From: Methylobacterium nonmethylotrophicum
Lineage (GTDB): Bacteria; Pseudomonadota; Alphaproteobacteria; Rhizobiales; Beijerinckiaceae
Length of the DNA: 64,000 nucleotides
Direction of reading: 5' to 3'
Assembly (NCBI RefSeq): GCF_004745635.1
Contig: NZ_SRLB01000001.1
Location: 248,001-312,000 of the forward strand
The position numbers and the translations under genes were made by a program. The notes beneath the pieces are model-generated. The model was given only the letters and a program-made list of their open reading frames with translations. It was not told the origin of the DNA and did not search any database. Shown here in pieces: positions 1 to 8,102 of the stretch (position 1 is the stretch's first letter; each line of letters begins with the position of its first letter).

Positions 1-315
1 GAGCTTCGCGCCATGCGCGACGATGAGGACGGGCCATTCGCTGCGCCGGTCTTTACAGCTCAGGATGTTGTCGATGAGCTGCGCAAGCGGCTCAAGACGA
101 TTGTAAACCGGCAGCAGGTCGAGGAGCTGTTCACGGCCCTGGGTGATCGCCCTCTGGACAAGCGTCCAATGCTTCGCGGCAAGCGGCTCCGCTTGTGGGT
201 ATGGCGCGACCACGAGCGCATCGAAGCGATGACGGCTAAGCAGCTGGTTGGGCTCTACAGCCCGGTTGCTGCCATCGTGGAGGCGCAGGCTGAGGGACGT
301 CGAGATGTGGCCTGA
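1..315 (+). CDS. C-terminal end of an unrecognised mobile-element protein (partial)
   Basis: The frame is open to the left window edge, so the gene may begin outside; the first in-frame ATG is at 13. The 105 visible codons encode a basic, charged protein with no membrane segment. The stretch RLRLWVWRDHERI followed by a short helical tail resembles the C-terminal ends of phage or plasmid primase/ATPase proteins, but this is only an impression. It lies just before an iteron-like inverted repeat and a broken serine recombinase, which fits a replication gene of a decayed integrated element. No catalytic motif is visible, so function is left open. Confidence 0.45.
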   Translation, partial: ELRAMRDDEDGPFAAPVFTAQDVVDELRKRLKTIVNRQQVEELFTALGDRPLDKRPMLRGKRLRLWVWRDHERIEAMTAKQLVGLYSPVAAIVEAQAEGRRDVA

Positions 316-318
316 AGC

Positions 319-447
319 TGACCAACGACCAATGACCGACGAAAAATCGCATCGGTTCCGCCAGGAAGGGGGGCGCGGCGCGCCGCTCAACGGCACTTTC
401 AGCTTCTGAGTCGATGTAAAAATTCGTTGGTCATTGGTCATTGGTCA
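319..447. repeat. Inverted pair of 7-nt iterations (iteron-like)
   Basis: The left arm at 319-341 consists of three degenerate copies of TGACCAA. The right arm at 425-447 is three copies of TTGGTCA. The reverse complement of the right arm matches the left arm at 21 of 23 positions. The arms are separated by 83 bases, and both inner edges are flanked by short A-runs. The repeat fills the gap between two small genes. Such short-period direct repeats in opposed orientation are typical of replication-initiator or repressor binding arrays. It is too short-period and too small for CRISPR. Confidence 0.7.
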
Positions 448-464
448 CTTTTTGAGAGGCGAAC

Positions 465-950
465 ATGTTGGCTCCCTCGATGCCCTCCAGTGCTACTATC
501 ATCAAACCCCTCGCCACTCTGGCGTCTCTCCCGCCAGCTAACGAGGTGGTATTCCCGGGCCTGTTCGGGTGGTCACCCGTCTCCACCGGCTCCCTCACCG
601 CGACCCTCCGCCTAGATCGCGGCTTGTTCGCGACGTGGCGGTGCCGCGGGATCGGCCCGACCGAGTTGCCCTCCACCTGGTTCCGGCCCGCACCGGGTCG
701 GCCGCACTACTACATGGTCAGCGACGTGCAAGCCTGGCTCGCGGCCCGGCGCGGGGACCAGCTCGACACCGCCACCACCTGGAGGCTCAGCCTCGCGCGC
801 GACCTCGGGCAGGAGGTGACGGACCCGACCGAGGTGCGGAAGCTCGCCGCGCTCTATGCCCGCGCCGCCGGCCCCCGCCTCCCTGGTAGCGTGACCTTCA
901 CCCCTGCTGGGTTTCGGGGTTACCTCGCTTCCCTATTATCATCCAGGTAA
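465..950 (+). CDS. Hypothetical protein with HTH-like segment
   Basis: This 161-aa protein starts at an ATG preceded by GAGAGGCG. The middle part (around residues 70-100) reads YYMVSDVQAWLAARRG, which resembles the wing and recognition region of excisionase/AlpA-type DNA-binding proteins that end a helix-turn-helix in a DVxxWL segment. The N-terminal third is rich in Pro, Ser and Ala and looks unstructured. It sits between an iteron-like repeat and the recombinase remnant, consistent with a regulatory gene of a mobile element. The family was not recognised. Confidence 0.5.
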   Translation: MLAPSMPSSATIIKPLATLASLPPANEVVFPGLFGWSPVSTGSLTATLRLDRGLFATWRCRGIGPTELPSTWFRPAPGRPHYYMVSDVQAWLAARRGDQLDTATTWRLSLARDLGQEVTDPTEVRKLAALYARAAGPRLPGSVTFTPAGFRGYLASLLSSR

Positions 951-954
951 AACC

Positions 955-1036
955 AAAAATTTCTGGAAGTATAAATGGCGGATAGTGTTCATTGGGGTGC
1001 GTGAATTCTCTAGAAAAACACCCCCTCCTTCTTGCG
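955..1036 (+). repeat. Recombinase leader segment (copy 1)
   Basis: The segment precedes the serine recombinase remnant. It shares an ordered set of blocks with 30265-30345: CGGATAGTG, CATTG, a GAAAAAnACnCCC block and CCTTCTTG. By eye the two are roughly two-thirds identical over about 80 bases and lie in the same orientation. It may be a recombinase promoter/leader or half of an attachment site. Confidence 0.5.
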
Positions 1037-1051
1037 GCGAGAAGGAAGCGG

Positions 1052-1450
1052 GTGAGGCAAGAGGCTGTTGCCTACCTGCGTACCAGCTCGGCGGCCAACG
1101 TTGGGACCGACAAGGACAGCGAGACCCGGCAGCGCGCCGCCATTCAGGCCTTCGCTAAGCGGGAGGGCTTCGAGGTTGTCGCCGAGTTCTACGACGCCGC
1201 AGTGTCCGGCGCCGACCCCATCGAGGCCCGGCCGGGCTTCTCGGCGCTGCTGGACCGCATCGAGGGCAACGGCGTGCGCGTGGTCTTGGTCGAGAAGGCA
1301 TCCCGTGCTTCGCCCGGCAGCTGGTGGTCCAGGAAGCCGGCGTCCTCGCCCTGGCTCAAGGTGGCCCGGGAATAGAAGAGCGCCATCGGCCCCAAGGTGG
1401 AGGGGCGGAAACCCCACCAGGAGCTACGCCCGGAGGTGCCCCCTTCCGGA
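1052..1450 (+). pseudogene. Serine recombinase (resolvase family), frameshifted and internally deleted
   Basis: The likely start is the GTG at 1052, behind GAAGGAAG. The first part shows the resolvase N-terminal domain: AVAYLRTSS with the catalytic serine, an arginine-rich helix, and VVLVEKASR. Near 1303 the frame shifts, and the expected continuation FARQLVVQEAGVLALAQ is read in the next frame up to about 1372. Then a third frame carries KVEGRKPHQELRPE (about 1395-1440), a recognisable C-terminal piece of the same family. Most of the central recombinase domain is missing. The gene is therefore dead, and with its iteron-flanked neighbours it marks a decayed integrated element. Confidence 0.8.
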
Positions 1451-1705
1451 CCCTGCGACATATCAATTCGGATGTCCGCTCGGCGGATAGAAGCGGCCCC
1501 AAGAGCCGTGGCTATGACAGCGGTTTCGGGATGTCGGCTACGTCTCTCGGCCATCCTTGCGGTCAGTTGTTCGAAGGCACTCCGCGTCTTTCCTGTAGGG
1601 ATCTATCTTTGCCATACTGACGCCCAAGCATCTTACGCCGAAAGGCGCTGTGACCACGTTCTCGCCGCACGGCTCTGCCCTCTTCATGCAGCGAAGCGAA
1701 CGAGA

Positions 1706-2569
1706 TCATGTCTTCCAGCCAGCCAGGAAGTCGAGGAGCAGTTGGTTGACCTCCTCGGGCTGCTCTTCGTGGGGGAGGTGGCCGCAGCGCGCGATCGCCG
1801 CGGTGCGCAGGTCGCTCGCCATCTCGGCCCACACGGCCGCCATGTCGAAGGTCTTGCCGACGGCGCCGAAATCGGCGCCCCACAGCGACAGCACCGGGCA
1901 GGAGATCTTCACGTCGGCGTCGACGAGATCTTGCGCCGTGTCCTCCTGGTTGGCGCGGTAGTCCGCCATTGCGCCACGCACAGCCCCGGGTGCCTTGTAG
2001 GCGGCGACGTACGCATCGAAGTCAGCGCCTGAGATGGCATGCGGGTTGAAGCACCAGTCCGAGAAGAAGTGGCGTAACCAAATGTCTTCGCGGCCCGCGA
2101 TCAGCGCCTCTGGCAGGTCGGGCACGAGATGGAACAGGAAGAACCAGTAGGCACGGGCGACCTGAGCGTTCATGCTGCGCGCCACGATTCGGGTCGGCAC
2201 GTTGTCCATCACGACTAGGCGGTCGAGGCGACCAGGATGGTCCTTGGCGAACCGCGTGGCGACGCGGGCACCACGGTCATGCCCAACGAGGGCGATTCTG
2301 TCGATCCCGAGAGCGTCGAGGAGGGCGACGAGGTCCTGCGCCATCGTACGCTTGTCGTACCCGCTCGCCGGCTTGTCGGTCTCGCCGTAGCCCCGTAGAT
2401 CTGGTGCGATGACGCGGTATTGTCGGCTGAGTGGCGGGATCTGGTAGCGCCAGGCGTAGCTCGTTTCCGGGAAGCCGTGCAGCAGCACGACGGGCGGGCC
2501 CGACCCGGCCTCGAGGTAGTGCTGCCGGATGCCGTTTGCCCGGATGGTGTGATGCGTGATCGACGTCAT
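1706..2569 (-). CDS. Alpha/beta hydrolase, haloacetate dehalogenase / epoxide hydrolase-like
   Basis: This 287-aa cytoplasmic hydrolase starts at an ATG behind AGGGACGGAG; an ATG 45 bases upstream lacks such a site. It has the HGFPET oxyanion segment, the nucleophile elbow GHDRGAR with Asp as nucleophile, and a late catalytic His in GHLPHEEQPEE. The cap segment ARAYWFFLF resembles fluoroacetate/haloacetate dehalogenases. An Asp nucleophile means ester-intermediate chemistry on C-halogen or epoxide substrates rather than serine esterase chemistry. The substrate cannot be read from sequence. It follows the dead recombinase and begins a minus-strand accessory stretch. Confidence 0.85.
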   Translation of the reverse strand: MTSITHHTIRANGIRQHYLEAGSGPPVVLLHGFPETSYAWRYQIPPLSRQYRVIAPDLRGYGETDKPASGYDKRTMAQDLVALLDALGIDRIALVGHDRGARVATRFAKDHPGRLDRLVVMDNVPTRIVARSMNAQVARAYWFFLFHLVPDLPEALIAGREDIWLRHFFSDWCFNPHAISGADFDAYVAAYKAPGAVRGAMADYRANQEDTAQDLVDADVKISCPVLSLWGADFGAVGKTFDMAAVWAEMASDLRTAAIARCGHLPHEEQPEEVNQLLLDFLAGWKT

Positions 2570-2673
2570 GCTCCGTCCCTCTTTATATTTCGCAGCGTGC
2601 AGCCAGCATGGCACGGCGCAGGCTGCGGTCTTTCAGAATTGCCCGGTGTTTTAGACGTATCGCCGGCGCTGGA

Positions 2674-3342
2674 TCACGTAGCCTTCGCTGAAGCGGGATC
2701 CGTGGCGGCGACGAGGATCAGCGCAGGAGCGAGGGCGAGAGCCGCGAGCCCCACGAGGTAGTAGAGCAGAGCCGCAAGCCCGCAGCCGAGAGCGAAGGCC
2801 GCGACGGCGGCGCTCATTCGAGCGATCCGGCTCCTTGCCGCGTGCTCAGCGGGTACGCCCCGCAAAAGGTCCGCGAGATCGATCATGATCTGCGTCGTCG
2901 TCCCGGTCATCAGGGTCGAGGGCGGAGCCTCAGGCAGATGCGCCCGGTGCGCAGCGTTCTGGACCGCCATCGCGGCGACCAGCACCATGCCGGTAAGGAG
3001 CGCCGCCGGACGATCGGCATCAGCGAAGGGTCCGAGAGCCACAGCGAGGACCGCTCCGAGGAACAAGAAGGTGCATTGGGCGGCGAGCAGCACACGCAGG
3101 GCCGGCCGGCCCGTCTCGTCCAGGCGGCGGCTCGCCAGGCGGGTCAGGAGAACTGCGATGCAGAAGACCGGCAGCACCAGAAGCTTCGCCCAGGCACCGG
3201 TGGCGCCGTGCACCATCGCGGCGCCGAAGGTTACGAAGTTGCCAGTGACGTGGGCGGTGAACAGGCCCTGGAGCGATAGGAAGCCGAGCGTGTCGACGTA
3301 GCCGCCGACGAAGCTCAGGATCTGGGCGAGAGAAGGACGCAT
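2674..3342 (-). CDS. YoaK family (DUF1275) membrane protein
   Basis: The protein has 222 aa from the ATG at 3342; a longer frame exists upstream but reads through sequence antisense to the porin gene's end. It has about six hydrophobic segments. The N-terminal SFVGGYVDTLGFL and GLFTAHVTGNFV motifs are characteristic of the DUF1275/YoaK family of inner-membrane proteins of unknown transport function. It lies 31 bases downstream of the porin gene on the same strand and may be the last gene of that transcript. Confidence 0.85.
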   Translation of the reverse strand: MRPSLAQILSFVGGYVDTLGFLSLQGLFTAHVTGNFVTFGAAMVHGATGAWAKLLVLPVFCIAVLLTRLASRRLDETGRPALRVLLAAQCTFLFLGAVLAVALGPFADADRPAALLTGMVLVAAMAVQNAAHRAHLPEAPPSTLMTGTTTQIMIDLADLLRGVPAEHAARSRIARMSAAVAAFALGCGLAALLYYLVGLAALALAPALILVAATDPASAKAT

Positions 3343-3373
3343 GGGGACGTGATCCGTTCGAGGGGAGGGCGCG

Positions 3374-4777
3374 TCACCAAGCGTAGCGCAGCTCGACGCC
3401 GAGATAGGCGCCGTCCTTTCCTCCGGCCCGGCGGATCGTGTCGCCGGCGGCAAAGCGCACCGCCTCGACCGCACCGGTGAGGCCGGGCGCGAAGACGTAA
3501 TCCGCCCGCAGTTGGCCGTAGGCGCCGCTCCACAGATGCCCGCGTCCGGCCGTGCCGGGCACCGGGTTGCTCGGCTGGACGTAGATCGCGTCGGACGTGG
3601 TCTGGCGCCATTGCAGCCCCAGAGCCGCGCTGACCGCGAGGCCAGCGGCCGGGTGCACGGTCAACGACGGCTTGAGGTGGAGGAGGTTGGCGTAACTCGT
3701 GTAACCCGCCAGCGTGAAGTAGTAGCCGTTCGGAAACAGCGGGTTGAAGGTGCCGAGGACGCCGTCGCCGCGGCGGCGATCGCCCGACGCGGCGTCGCCC
3801 TGGAGGCCGAGGCGCGGTTGCCAGGGGAGATCCGCGAGCGTGTAGCCGACGCGGCTGCCGACGGCCCAAGCGGCGATGTCGTCGCGGCCAACGCGGCCGA
3901 ACTGGCCCATCGCCTCGAGGTCCCAGTCGAACCCGCCGGCGCTGCCCGCATAGCGGATGTCGAGGACGTGGCGCCTCTCGTTGCCGGTGGCGTCGAGGAA
4001 GCGGGCGCCGTCGCGCTCGTAGAGACCCCAATAGGCCGAGAGTTCCTGATCGCCGAAGACCTTGCGCTCGACCCGCAGGGTACTGAAAGCGAAGGCCCGG
4101 GTGGAGATATCGTCGAAGGGCTCATTGAACCGGTACTGCACCGGCTGGCTGACGAAGCCGAGCACCCGCCACGGCCCGGATTCCCAGTCGGCCCAGAGCG
4201 CGTCGAAGGACTGGCGCACGTTCGGCCCGTCGCGCGAGGACACGAAGCGCTGCAGGTCGAAGGCGAAGTCCTGCCGCCCAGCCCGCGCCTTGAAGGTCCC
4301 GTCCTCAGTCGTCCGGCTGTAGGACAGGAAGGCGAGGCGCAGATCGAGGATGTTCTCGTCGACCGAGGTGACGACGCGTTTGCCGGGCGCCCGCACGTCC
4401 TCGATCTGCGCGAAGATCTGCCAATTCTCGTCCAAGTGCGCGTCGAGGTGGATCTGCAGGCGCTGGAGCAGGTAGGCATCGCCCCGCGGCCCGCCGATGC
4501 CGAAGGCGGGCGTGCGGTTGCTCTCGAAGCGCTCGCGCAGGGTCAGGCCCAGCGACAGGTAGCTCTTCGGGTCGGCCGCGAAGAGCGGGATGTACTTCAG
4601 GTCGTCGAAAGGCTGGATGCGCTTGGCCGGGTCGGCGAGCCCCGACCAGTCCTCGGCCCAGCGGTTCGTCTTCGTCGCCGGACGGGTGACCGCGTCGGAC
4701 GTCGCATCCTCGGCGCGCGCGCCCGCGCCGAGGAGCACGCAGAGCGCGACGACCGCGCCCGGCCGTGTGCCGCTCAC
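3374..4777 (-). CDS. Alginate export-type outer membrane porin
   Basis: A GTG start at 4777 overlaps the stop of the upstream gene (GTGA), indicating translational coupling. The product is 467 aa and begins with a signal peptide ending near ARA-EDA. The mature part has alternating hydrophobic and polar strands and ends in an aromatic residue (RYAW), as in outer-membrane beta-barrels. The SYLSLGLTLRERFE start and FNPLFPNGYYFTLAGY near the C-terminus match the alginate-export (AlgE-like) porin family. In non-alginate producers these porins move diverse anionic or aromatic substrates, so the substrate here is unknown. Confidence 0.85.
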   Translation of the reverse strand: MSGTRPGAVVALCVLLGAGARAEDATSDAVTRPATKTNRWAEDWSGLADPAKRIQPFDDLKYIPLFAADPKSYLSLGLTLRERFESNRTPAFGIGGPRGDAYLLQRLQIHLDAHLDENWQIFAQIEDVRAPGKRVVTSVDENILDLRLAFLSYSRTTEDGTFKARAGRQDFAFDLQRFVSSRDGPNVRQSFDALWADWESGPWRVLGFVSQPVQYRFNEPFDDISTRAFAFSTLRVERKVFGDQELSAYWGLYERDGARFLDATGNERRHVLDIRYAGSAGGFDWDLEAMGQFGRVGRDDIAAWAVGSRVGYTLADLPWQPRLGLQGDAASGDRRRGDGVLGTFNPLFPNGYYFTLAGYTSYANLLHLKPSLTVHPAAGLAVSAALGLQWRQTTSDAIYVQPSNPVPGTAGRGHLWSGAYGQLRADYVFAPGLTGAVEAVRFAAGDTIRRAGGKDGAYLGVELRYAW

Positions 4778-5670
4778 TGCGCCGCCGCGCCGGATGCGTG
4801 GATCTCCGCGACGTAGCCGCCGGGGAAGCGCACCATCGCGGCCTTCCGGTCGCCGGCCGAATAAGGCGCGACCAGCACGCTCGCGCCGGAGGCCTGCGCC
4901 TTGGCGAGGGTGTCGGTGAGGTCGGCGACCTCGTAGCCGGTGGTCTCGTGGCCGTAGGGATAGGGCAGGTGGCCGTCGGTCACCAGCACGGTCAGGCGGC
5001 CGAACTCCGAGGTCAGGCGCAGGCGCCGGTAGGTGTCGCCCGGCCGGCCGATCTCGACGCCGGGGGCCTTGGGCTCGTCCGAGACCACGCGTCCTTGCGA
5101 GAAGCGGCGAAATCCCCCGACGAACGCCTCGACGCTGTCGGGCGAGACGTAGACGCGGTTCTCCGGCACCGTCGCGAAGGGCGCGTAGTCGGGCTTCGTG
5201 GTGTGCCAGTAGAGCTGCATGTTGACGCCGCCCGGCCACTGGATGACCGCGTCGCGGCCGATCGGGTCCGGGAAGGTCTGGACGATCACCGCGGCCCCGG
5301 CCGCGCGGGCGGCCGCCACCGCCGCATCCATGTCGGTGACGAGGTAGCCCGTGCGCTCGGCTCCGAAGGGGTAGGGGATCGGCGTCTTGAAGCCGAACAG
5401 GGAGACGGTGCCGAAAGGAGTCTGGATCAGCTGCGAGGTGGTGCTCGACGGCGTCGGCGTGACGGTCGCGACGACCTGCTTGGTGCTCTTGCCGCCGAAG
5501 GTCGCGGTGAAGCTCGCGACGAAGCGGTCGACGTCCTCGGGGGCGACGTAGACGTGGGTGGTGTCGTATTGCGGGGCGACGGCGACCGTGTGCTCGTACG
5601 CGGCGTCCCGGGCCGCGGCCGGGCCGGCGAGGAGGGCGGAGGCGAGGAGGGCGGCGAGGATGCGCATCAT
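4774..5670 (-). CDS. Secreted double VOC (glyoxalase-fold) protein
   Basis: The 298-aa product has a cleavable signal peptide (LLASALLAGPAAARDA), so it acts in the periplasm. Two homologous halves follow, at roughly residues 30-155 and 165-290. Each contains a VYVxP(E/D)xV...F start and a GYxVxDLxxT-like strand typical of tandem vicinal-oxygen-chelate domains. Metal ligands cannot be assigned with confidence. GGAG lies 5 bases before the first of two adjacent ATGs. It is coupled to the downstream porin gene and preceded by a long inverted repeat. Secreted VOC proteins are uncommon, and the role may be binding or processing the porin's substrate. Confidence 0.7.
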   Translation of the reverse strand: MMRILAALLASALLAGPAAARDAAYEHTVAVAPQYDTTHVYVAPEDVDRFVASFTATFGGKSTKQVVATVTPTPSSTTSQLIQTPFGTVSLFGFKTPIPYPFGAERTGYLVTDMDAAVAAARAAGAAVIVQTFPDPIGRDAVIQWPGGVNMQLYWHTTKPDYAPFATVPENRVYVSPDSVEAFVGGFRRFSQGRVVSDEPKAPGVEIGRPGDTYRRLRLTSEFGRLTVLVTDGHLPYPYGHETTGYEVADLTDTLAKAQASGASVLVAPYSAGDRKAAMVRFPGGYVAEIHASGAAAQ

Positions 5671-5723
5671 GGGGGCTCCAGGCGGTTGGCCGTAAAAGGG
5701 ATTTTAGGGAGTCGGTGAAGCGC

Positions 5724-5912
5724 CCCTGAACCCTCCCCCCTCTGCGGGGGAGGGTGGCCCCTGCGTTAGCAGGGGCCGGGAGAGGGGCAGCGCGACGGTG
5801 CCGGACATGGCGCCCGTCACCACGCTCGCGACCTCTCCGGAAACGGGGTTCCCCTCTCCCGGCCTGCTCCGCAGGCCACCCTCCCCCGCAGAGGGGGGGA
5901 GGGTTCGGGGCA
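5724..5912. repeat. Long imperfect inverted repeat (REP/BIME-like)
   Basis: The arms at about 5724-5787 and 5851-5912 pair almost completely. Both carry CCCTCCCCC, CTCTGCGGGGGAGGGTGG, a short GC hairpin and GGGAGAGGGG. The loop is about 63 bases. It lies between two co-directional genes and could fold into a strong RNA hairpin that attenuates transcription between amidohydrolase and VOC genes. It has the look of a dispersed palindromic element. Confidence 0.75.
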
Positions 5913-5917
5913 GCGCC

Positions 5918-7807
5918 TCACACGGCCCAGCAGGCGCAGCCCAGAGCGCCCCAGAAGCTCTTCAGGTCCGAGACCGGCGCCTGCGACGACCAGGCGGTGG
6001 CGTGGGCGTGCCCGTGCAGCCCGCACGACATCGCGCAGCCGCAGGACGCGCTCGCCTCCCGTGCTACCACCGCCTCCGCCCGGACCGGGCGCTCGCCCCA
6101 GGCGCCGTAGCCCTTGAAGGTGCGCACCGGCGACCAGTCCGGCATCGCCGGCGGGGGCGGCGTCTCGTCGAGGGCGGCAAAGAGGCCCGCCGCGTACACC
6201 ACCTTGCCGCCCACCACCGTGAGGTCGCTCACCGTATCGGCGATCTCGGCTTCGGCGCAGGACAGCACGTCGCGGTCCGGGACGATCAGGTCGGCGAGCT
6301 GGCCCACCTGGATGCGGCCCTTCCGGCCCTCCTCGTTCGAGAACCAGGTCACCTTCTCGGTCCACATCCGCAACGCCGTCTCGCGGTCGAGGCAGTTGCG
6401 GCGGGGCGTGAGCTGCATCCCGCCGACCGTGCGGCCAGTGACGAGCCAGGAGATCGCGACCCAAGGGTTGTAGGAGGCGACCCGCGTCGCGTCGGTGCCG
6501 GCCGAGACCGGCACGCCCTTCTCGAGCATCCGCGCCACCGGCGGGGTCGCGGCAGCGGCGCCGTGGCCGTAGCGCTCGACGAAGTATTCGCCCTGGTAGG
6601 CCATCCGGTGCTGGATCGCGATGCCGCCGCCGAGCGCGGCGATCCGATCGATCGAGGCCTCCGAGATCGTCTCGGCATGGTCGAAGAACCAGTTGAGGCC
6701 GGAGAGCGGGATGTCCTGGTTGACGCGCTCGAACACGTCGAGGGCGCGGGAGATCGTCTCGTCGTAGGTGGCGTGCAGGCGCCAGGGCCAGCGGTTCTCG
6801 GCCAGCACCCGCACCACCCCCTCGAGCTCGCCCTCCATCTCGGGCGCCATGTCGGGCCGCGGCTGGCGGAAATCCTCGAAATCGGCCGCCGAGAAGACCA
6901 GCATCTCGCCGGCACCGTTGTGGCGGAAATAGTCGTCGCCCTGCTTGTAGCGGGACGATTTCGTCCAGGCGAGGAAGTCCTCCTTCTCGGCCTTCGGCTT
7001 CTGGGTGAACAGGTTGTAGGCGAGCCGTACGGTGAGCTGGCCGGCCTCGGCGAGCGTCTGGACGACCCGGTAATCCTCCGGATAGTTCTGGAACCCGCCG
7101 CCGGCATCGATCGCGCCGGTCACGCCGAGCCGGTTGAGTTCGCGCATGAAGTGGCGGGTCGAGTTGACCTGGTACTCGAAGGGGAGCTTCGGCCCCTTGG
7201 CGAGGGTGGCGTAGAGGATCGCGGCGTTGGGCTTGGCGAGCAGCAGCCCGGTCGGGTTGCCGGCAGAATCGCGCAGGATCGACCCGCCCGGCGGCTCGGG
7301 CGTGTCCCTGGTGTAGCCGACGGCTCGCAAAGCTGCGCCGTTCAAGAGCGCCCGGTCGTAGAGGTGGAGCAGGAAGACCGGCGTGTCGGGGGCGACGGCG
7401 TTCAGCTCTTCCAGCGTCGGCAGGCGCTTCTCGGCGAACTGGTGCTCGGTGAAGCCGCCGACGACCCGGACCCATTGCGGCGGCGGCGTCACCGCCACCT
7501 GGCGCTTGAGCATCGCCATCGCGTCGGCGAGCGAGCGCACCCCGTCCCAGCGCAGCTCCATGTTGAAGTTGAGCCCGCCGCGGATCAGGTGCAGGTGATT
7601 GTCGATGAGGCCGGGCAGCACCCGCCGGCCCTTGAGGTCGACCACCCGCGTCTCCGGCCCGGCAAGCGCCATGACCTCGCGGTCGGACCCGACCGCCGTG
7701 AAGGCGCCGTCCGTCATCGCGACCGCGGAGGCGGCGGGATTGCCCGGATCGAGCGTGGTGACGAGGCCGCCGCGCAGGATCAGGTCGGGGTGAGCCACAG
7801 CGCTCAA
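5918..7807 (-). CDS. YtcJ-like metal-dependent amidohydrolase
   Basis: The start is a TTG at 7807 with GAGGAG six bases upstream; no ATG fits. The 629-aa protein has the amidohydrolase-3 layout. An N-terminal beta segment (LILRGGLVTTLDP) leads to GLIDNHLHL with the HxH metal ligands near residue 72. Later come WFFDHAETI and SAGTDATRVASYNPW with the conserved Asp, and GQLADLIVPDRDV completes the C-terminal beta-sandwich. The family hydrolyses C-N bonds in N-acyl or formamide substrates. The last 50 residues are unusual: a Cys/His-rich tail (SCGCAMSCGLHGHAHA, then GCACWAV). It is grouped with an isochorismatase and a XapX protein. Confidence 0.85.
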   Translation of the reverse strand: MSAVAHPDLILRGGLVTTLDPGNPAASAVAMTDGAFTAVGSDREVMALAGPETRVVDLKGRRVLPGLIDNHLHLIRGGLNFNMELRWDGVRSLADAMAMLKRQVAVTPPPQWVRVVGGFTEHQFAEKRLPTLEELNAVAPDTPVFLLHLYDRALLNGAALRAVGYTRDTPEPPGGSILRDSAGNPTGLLLAKPNAAILYATLAKGPKLPFEYQVNSTRHFMRELNRLGVTGAIDAGGGFQNYPEDYRVVQTLAEAGQLTVRLAYNLFTQKPKAEKEDFLAWTKSSRYKQGDDYFRHNGAGEMLVFSAADFEDFRQPRPDMAPEMEGELEGVVRVLAENRWPWRLHATYDETISRALDVFERVNQDIPLSGLNWFFDHAETISEASIDRIAALGGGIAIQHRMAYQGEYFVERYGHGAAAATPPVARMLEKGVPVSAGTDATRVASYNPWVAISWLVTGRTVGGMQLTPRRNCLDRETALRMWTEKVTWFSNEEGRKGRIQVGQLADLIVPDRDVLSCAEAEIADTVSDLTVVGGKVVYAAGLFAALDETPPPPAMPDWSPVRTFKGYGAWGERPVRAEAVVAREASASCGCAMSCGLHGHAHATAWSSQAPVSDLKSFWGALGCACWAV

Positions 7808-7851
7808 TCGAAGCTCCTCGGTCGGACGTGAAGGGGGCCGCCGGCCTCAAG

Positions 7852-8085
7852 TCAGGCCGGCGGGCGTCTCGAAGCCTCGCGCTCGACGGCGAAGCTCTTG
7901 CGGTGGAGCAGGCTCGACAGGACGGCCGGGTGGCCGCGCCAGTAAGAGACGGCCATCTCGCCGGCCAGGATGCCGAGGAGGCCGACGAGGGCGATGATCG
8001 GCGGCGCAGGCGACTTCACGCCGATCAGCCCGTAGGCGACGCCGACCGCGAGGCCGGCGCCGAGGGAGAGGATGTACGGCAGCAT
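7852..8085 (-). CDS. XapX domain (DUF1427) small membrane protein
   Basis: This 77-aa protein has two hydrophobic segments. The sequence YILSLGAGLAVGVAYGLIGV followed by SPAPPIIALVGLLGILAGE is the signature of the XapX/DUF1427 family, whose function is unknown. It is 17 bases from the isochorismatase-like gene and 44 bases from the amidohydrolase on the same strand. XapX genes are often found beside such hydrolases, so a role in uptake or efflux of their substrate is plausible but unproven. Confidence 0.9.
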   Translation of the reverse strand: MLPYILSLGAGLAVGVAYGLIGVKSPAPPIIALVGLLGILAGEMAVSYWRGHPAVLSSLLHRKSFAVEREASRRPPA

Positions 8086-8102
8086 CGCGCGCCGGCCGTG
8101 TC

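Noticed and set aside
319..447. CRISPR array
   Set aside because: The repeat units are 7 nt with no spacers and are in opposed orientation. The array at 31906 fails for the same reason.
5798..7831. 677-aa open frames on both strands over the amidohydrolase
   Set aside because: They are shadows of the 629-aa amidohydrolase, which alone carries catalytic motifs.
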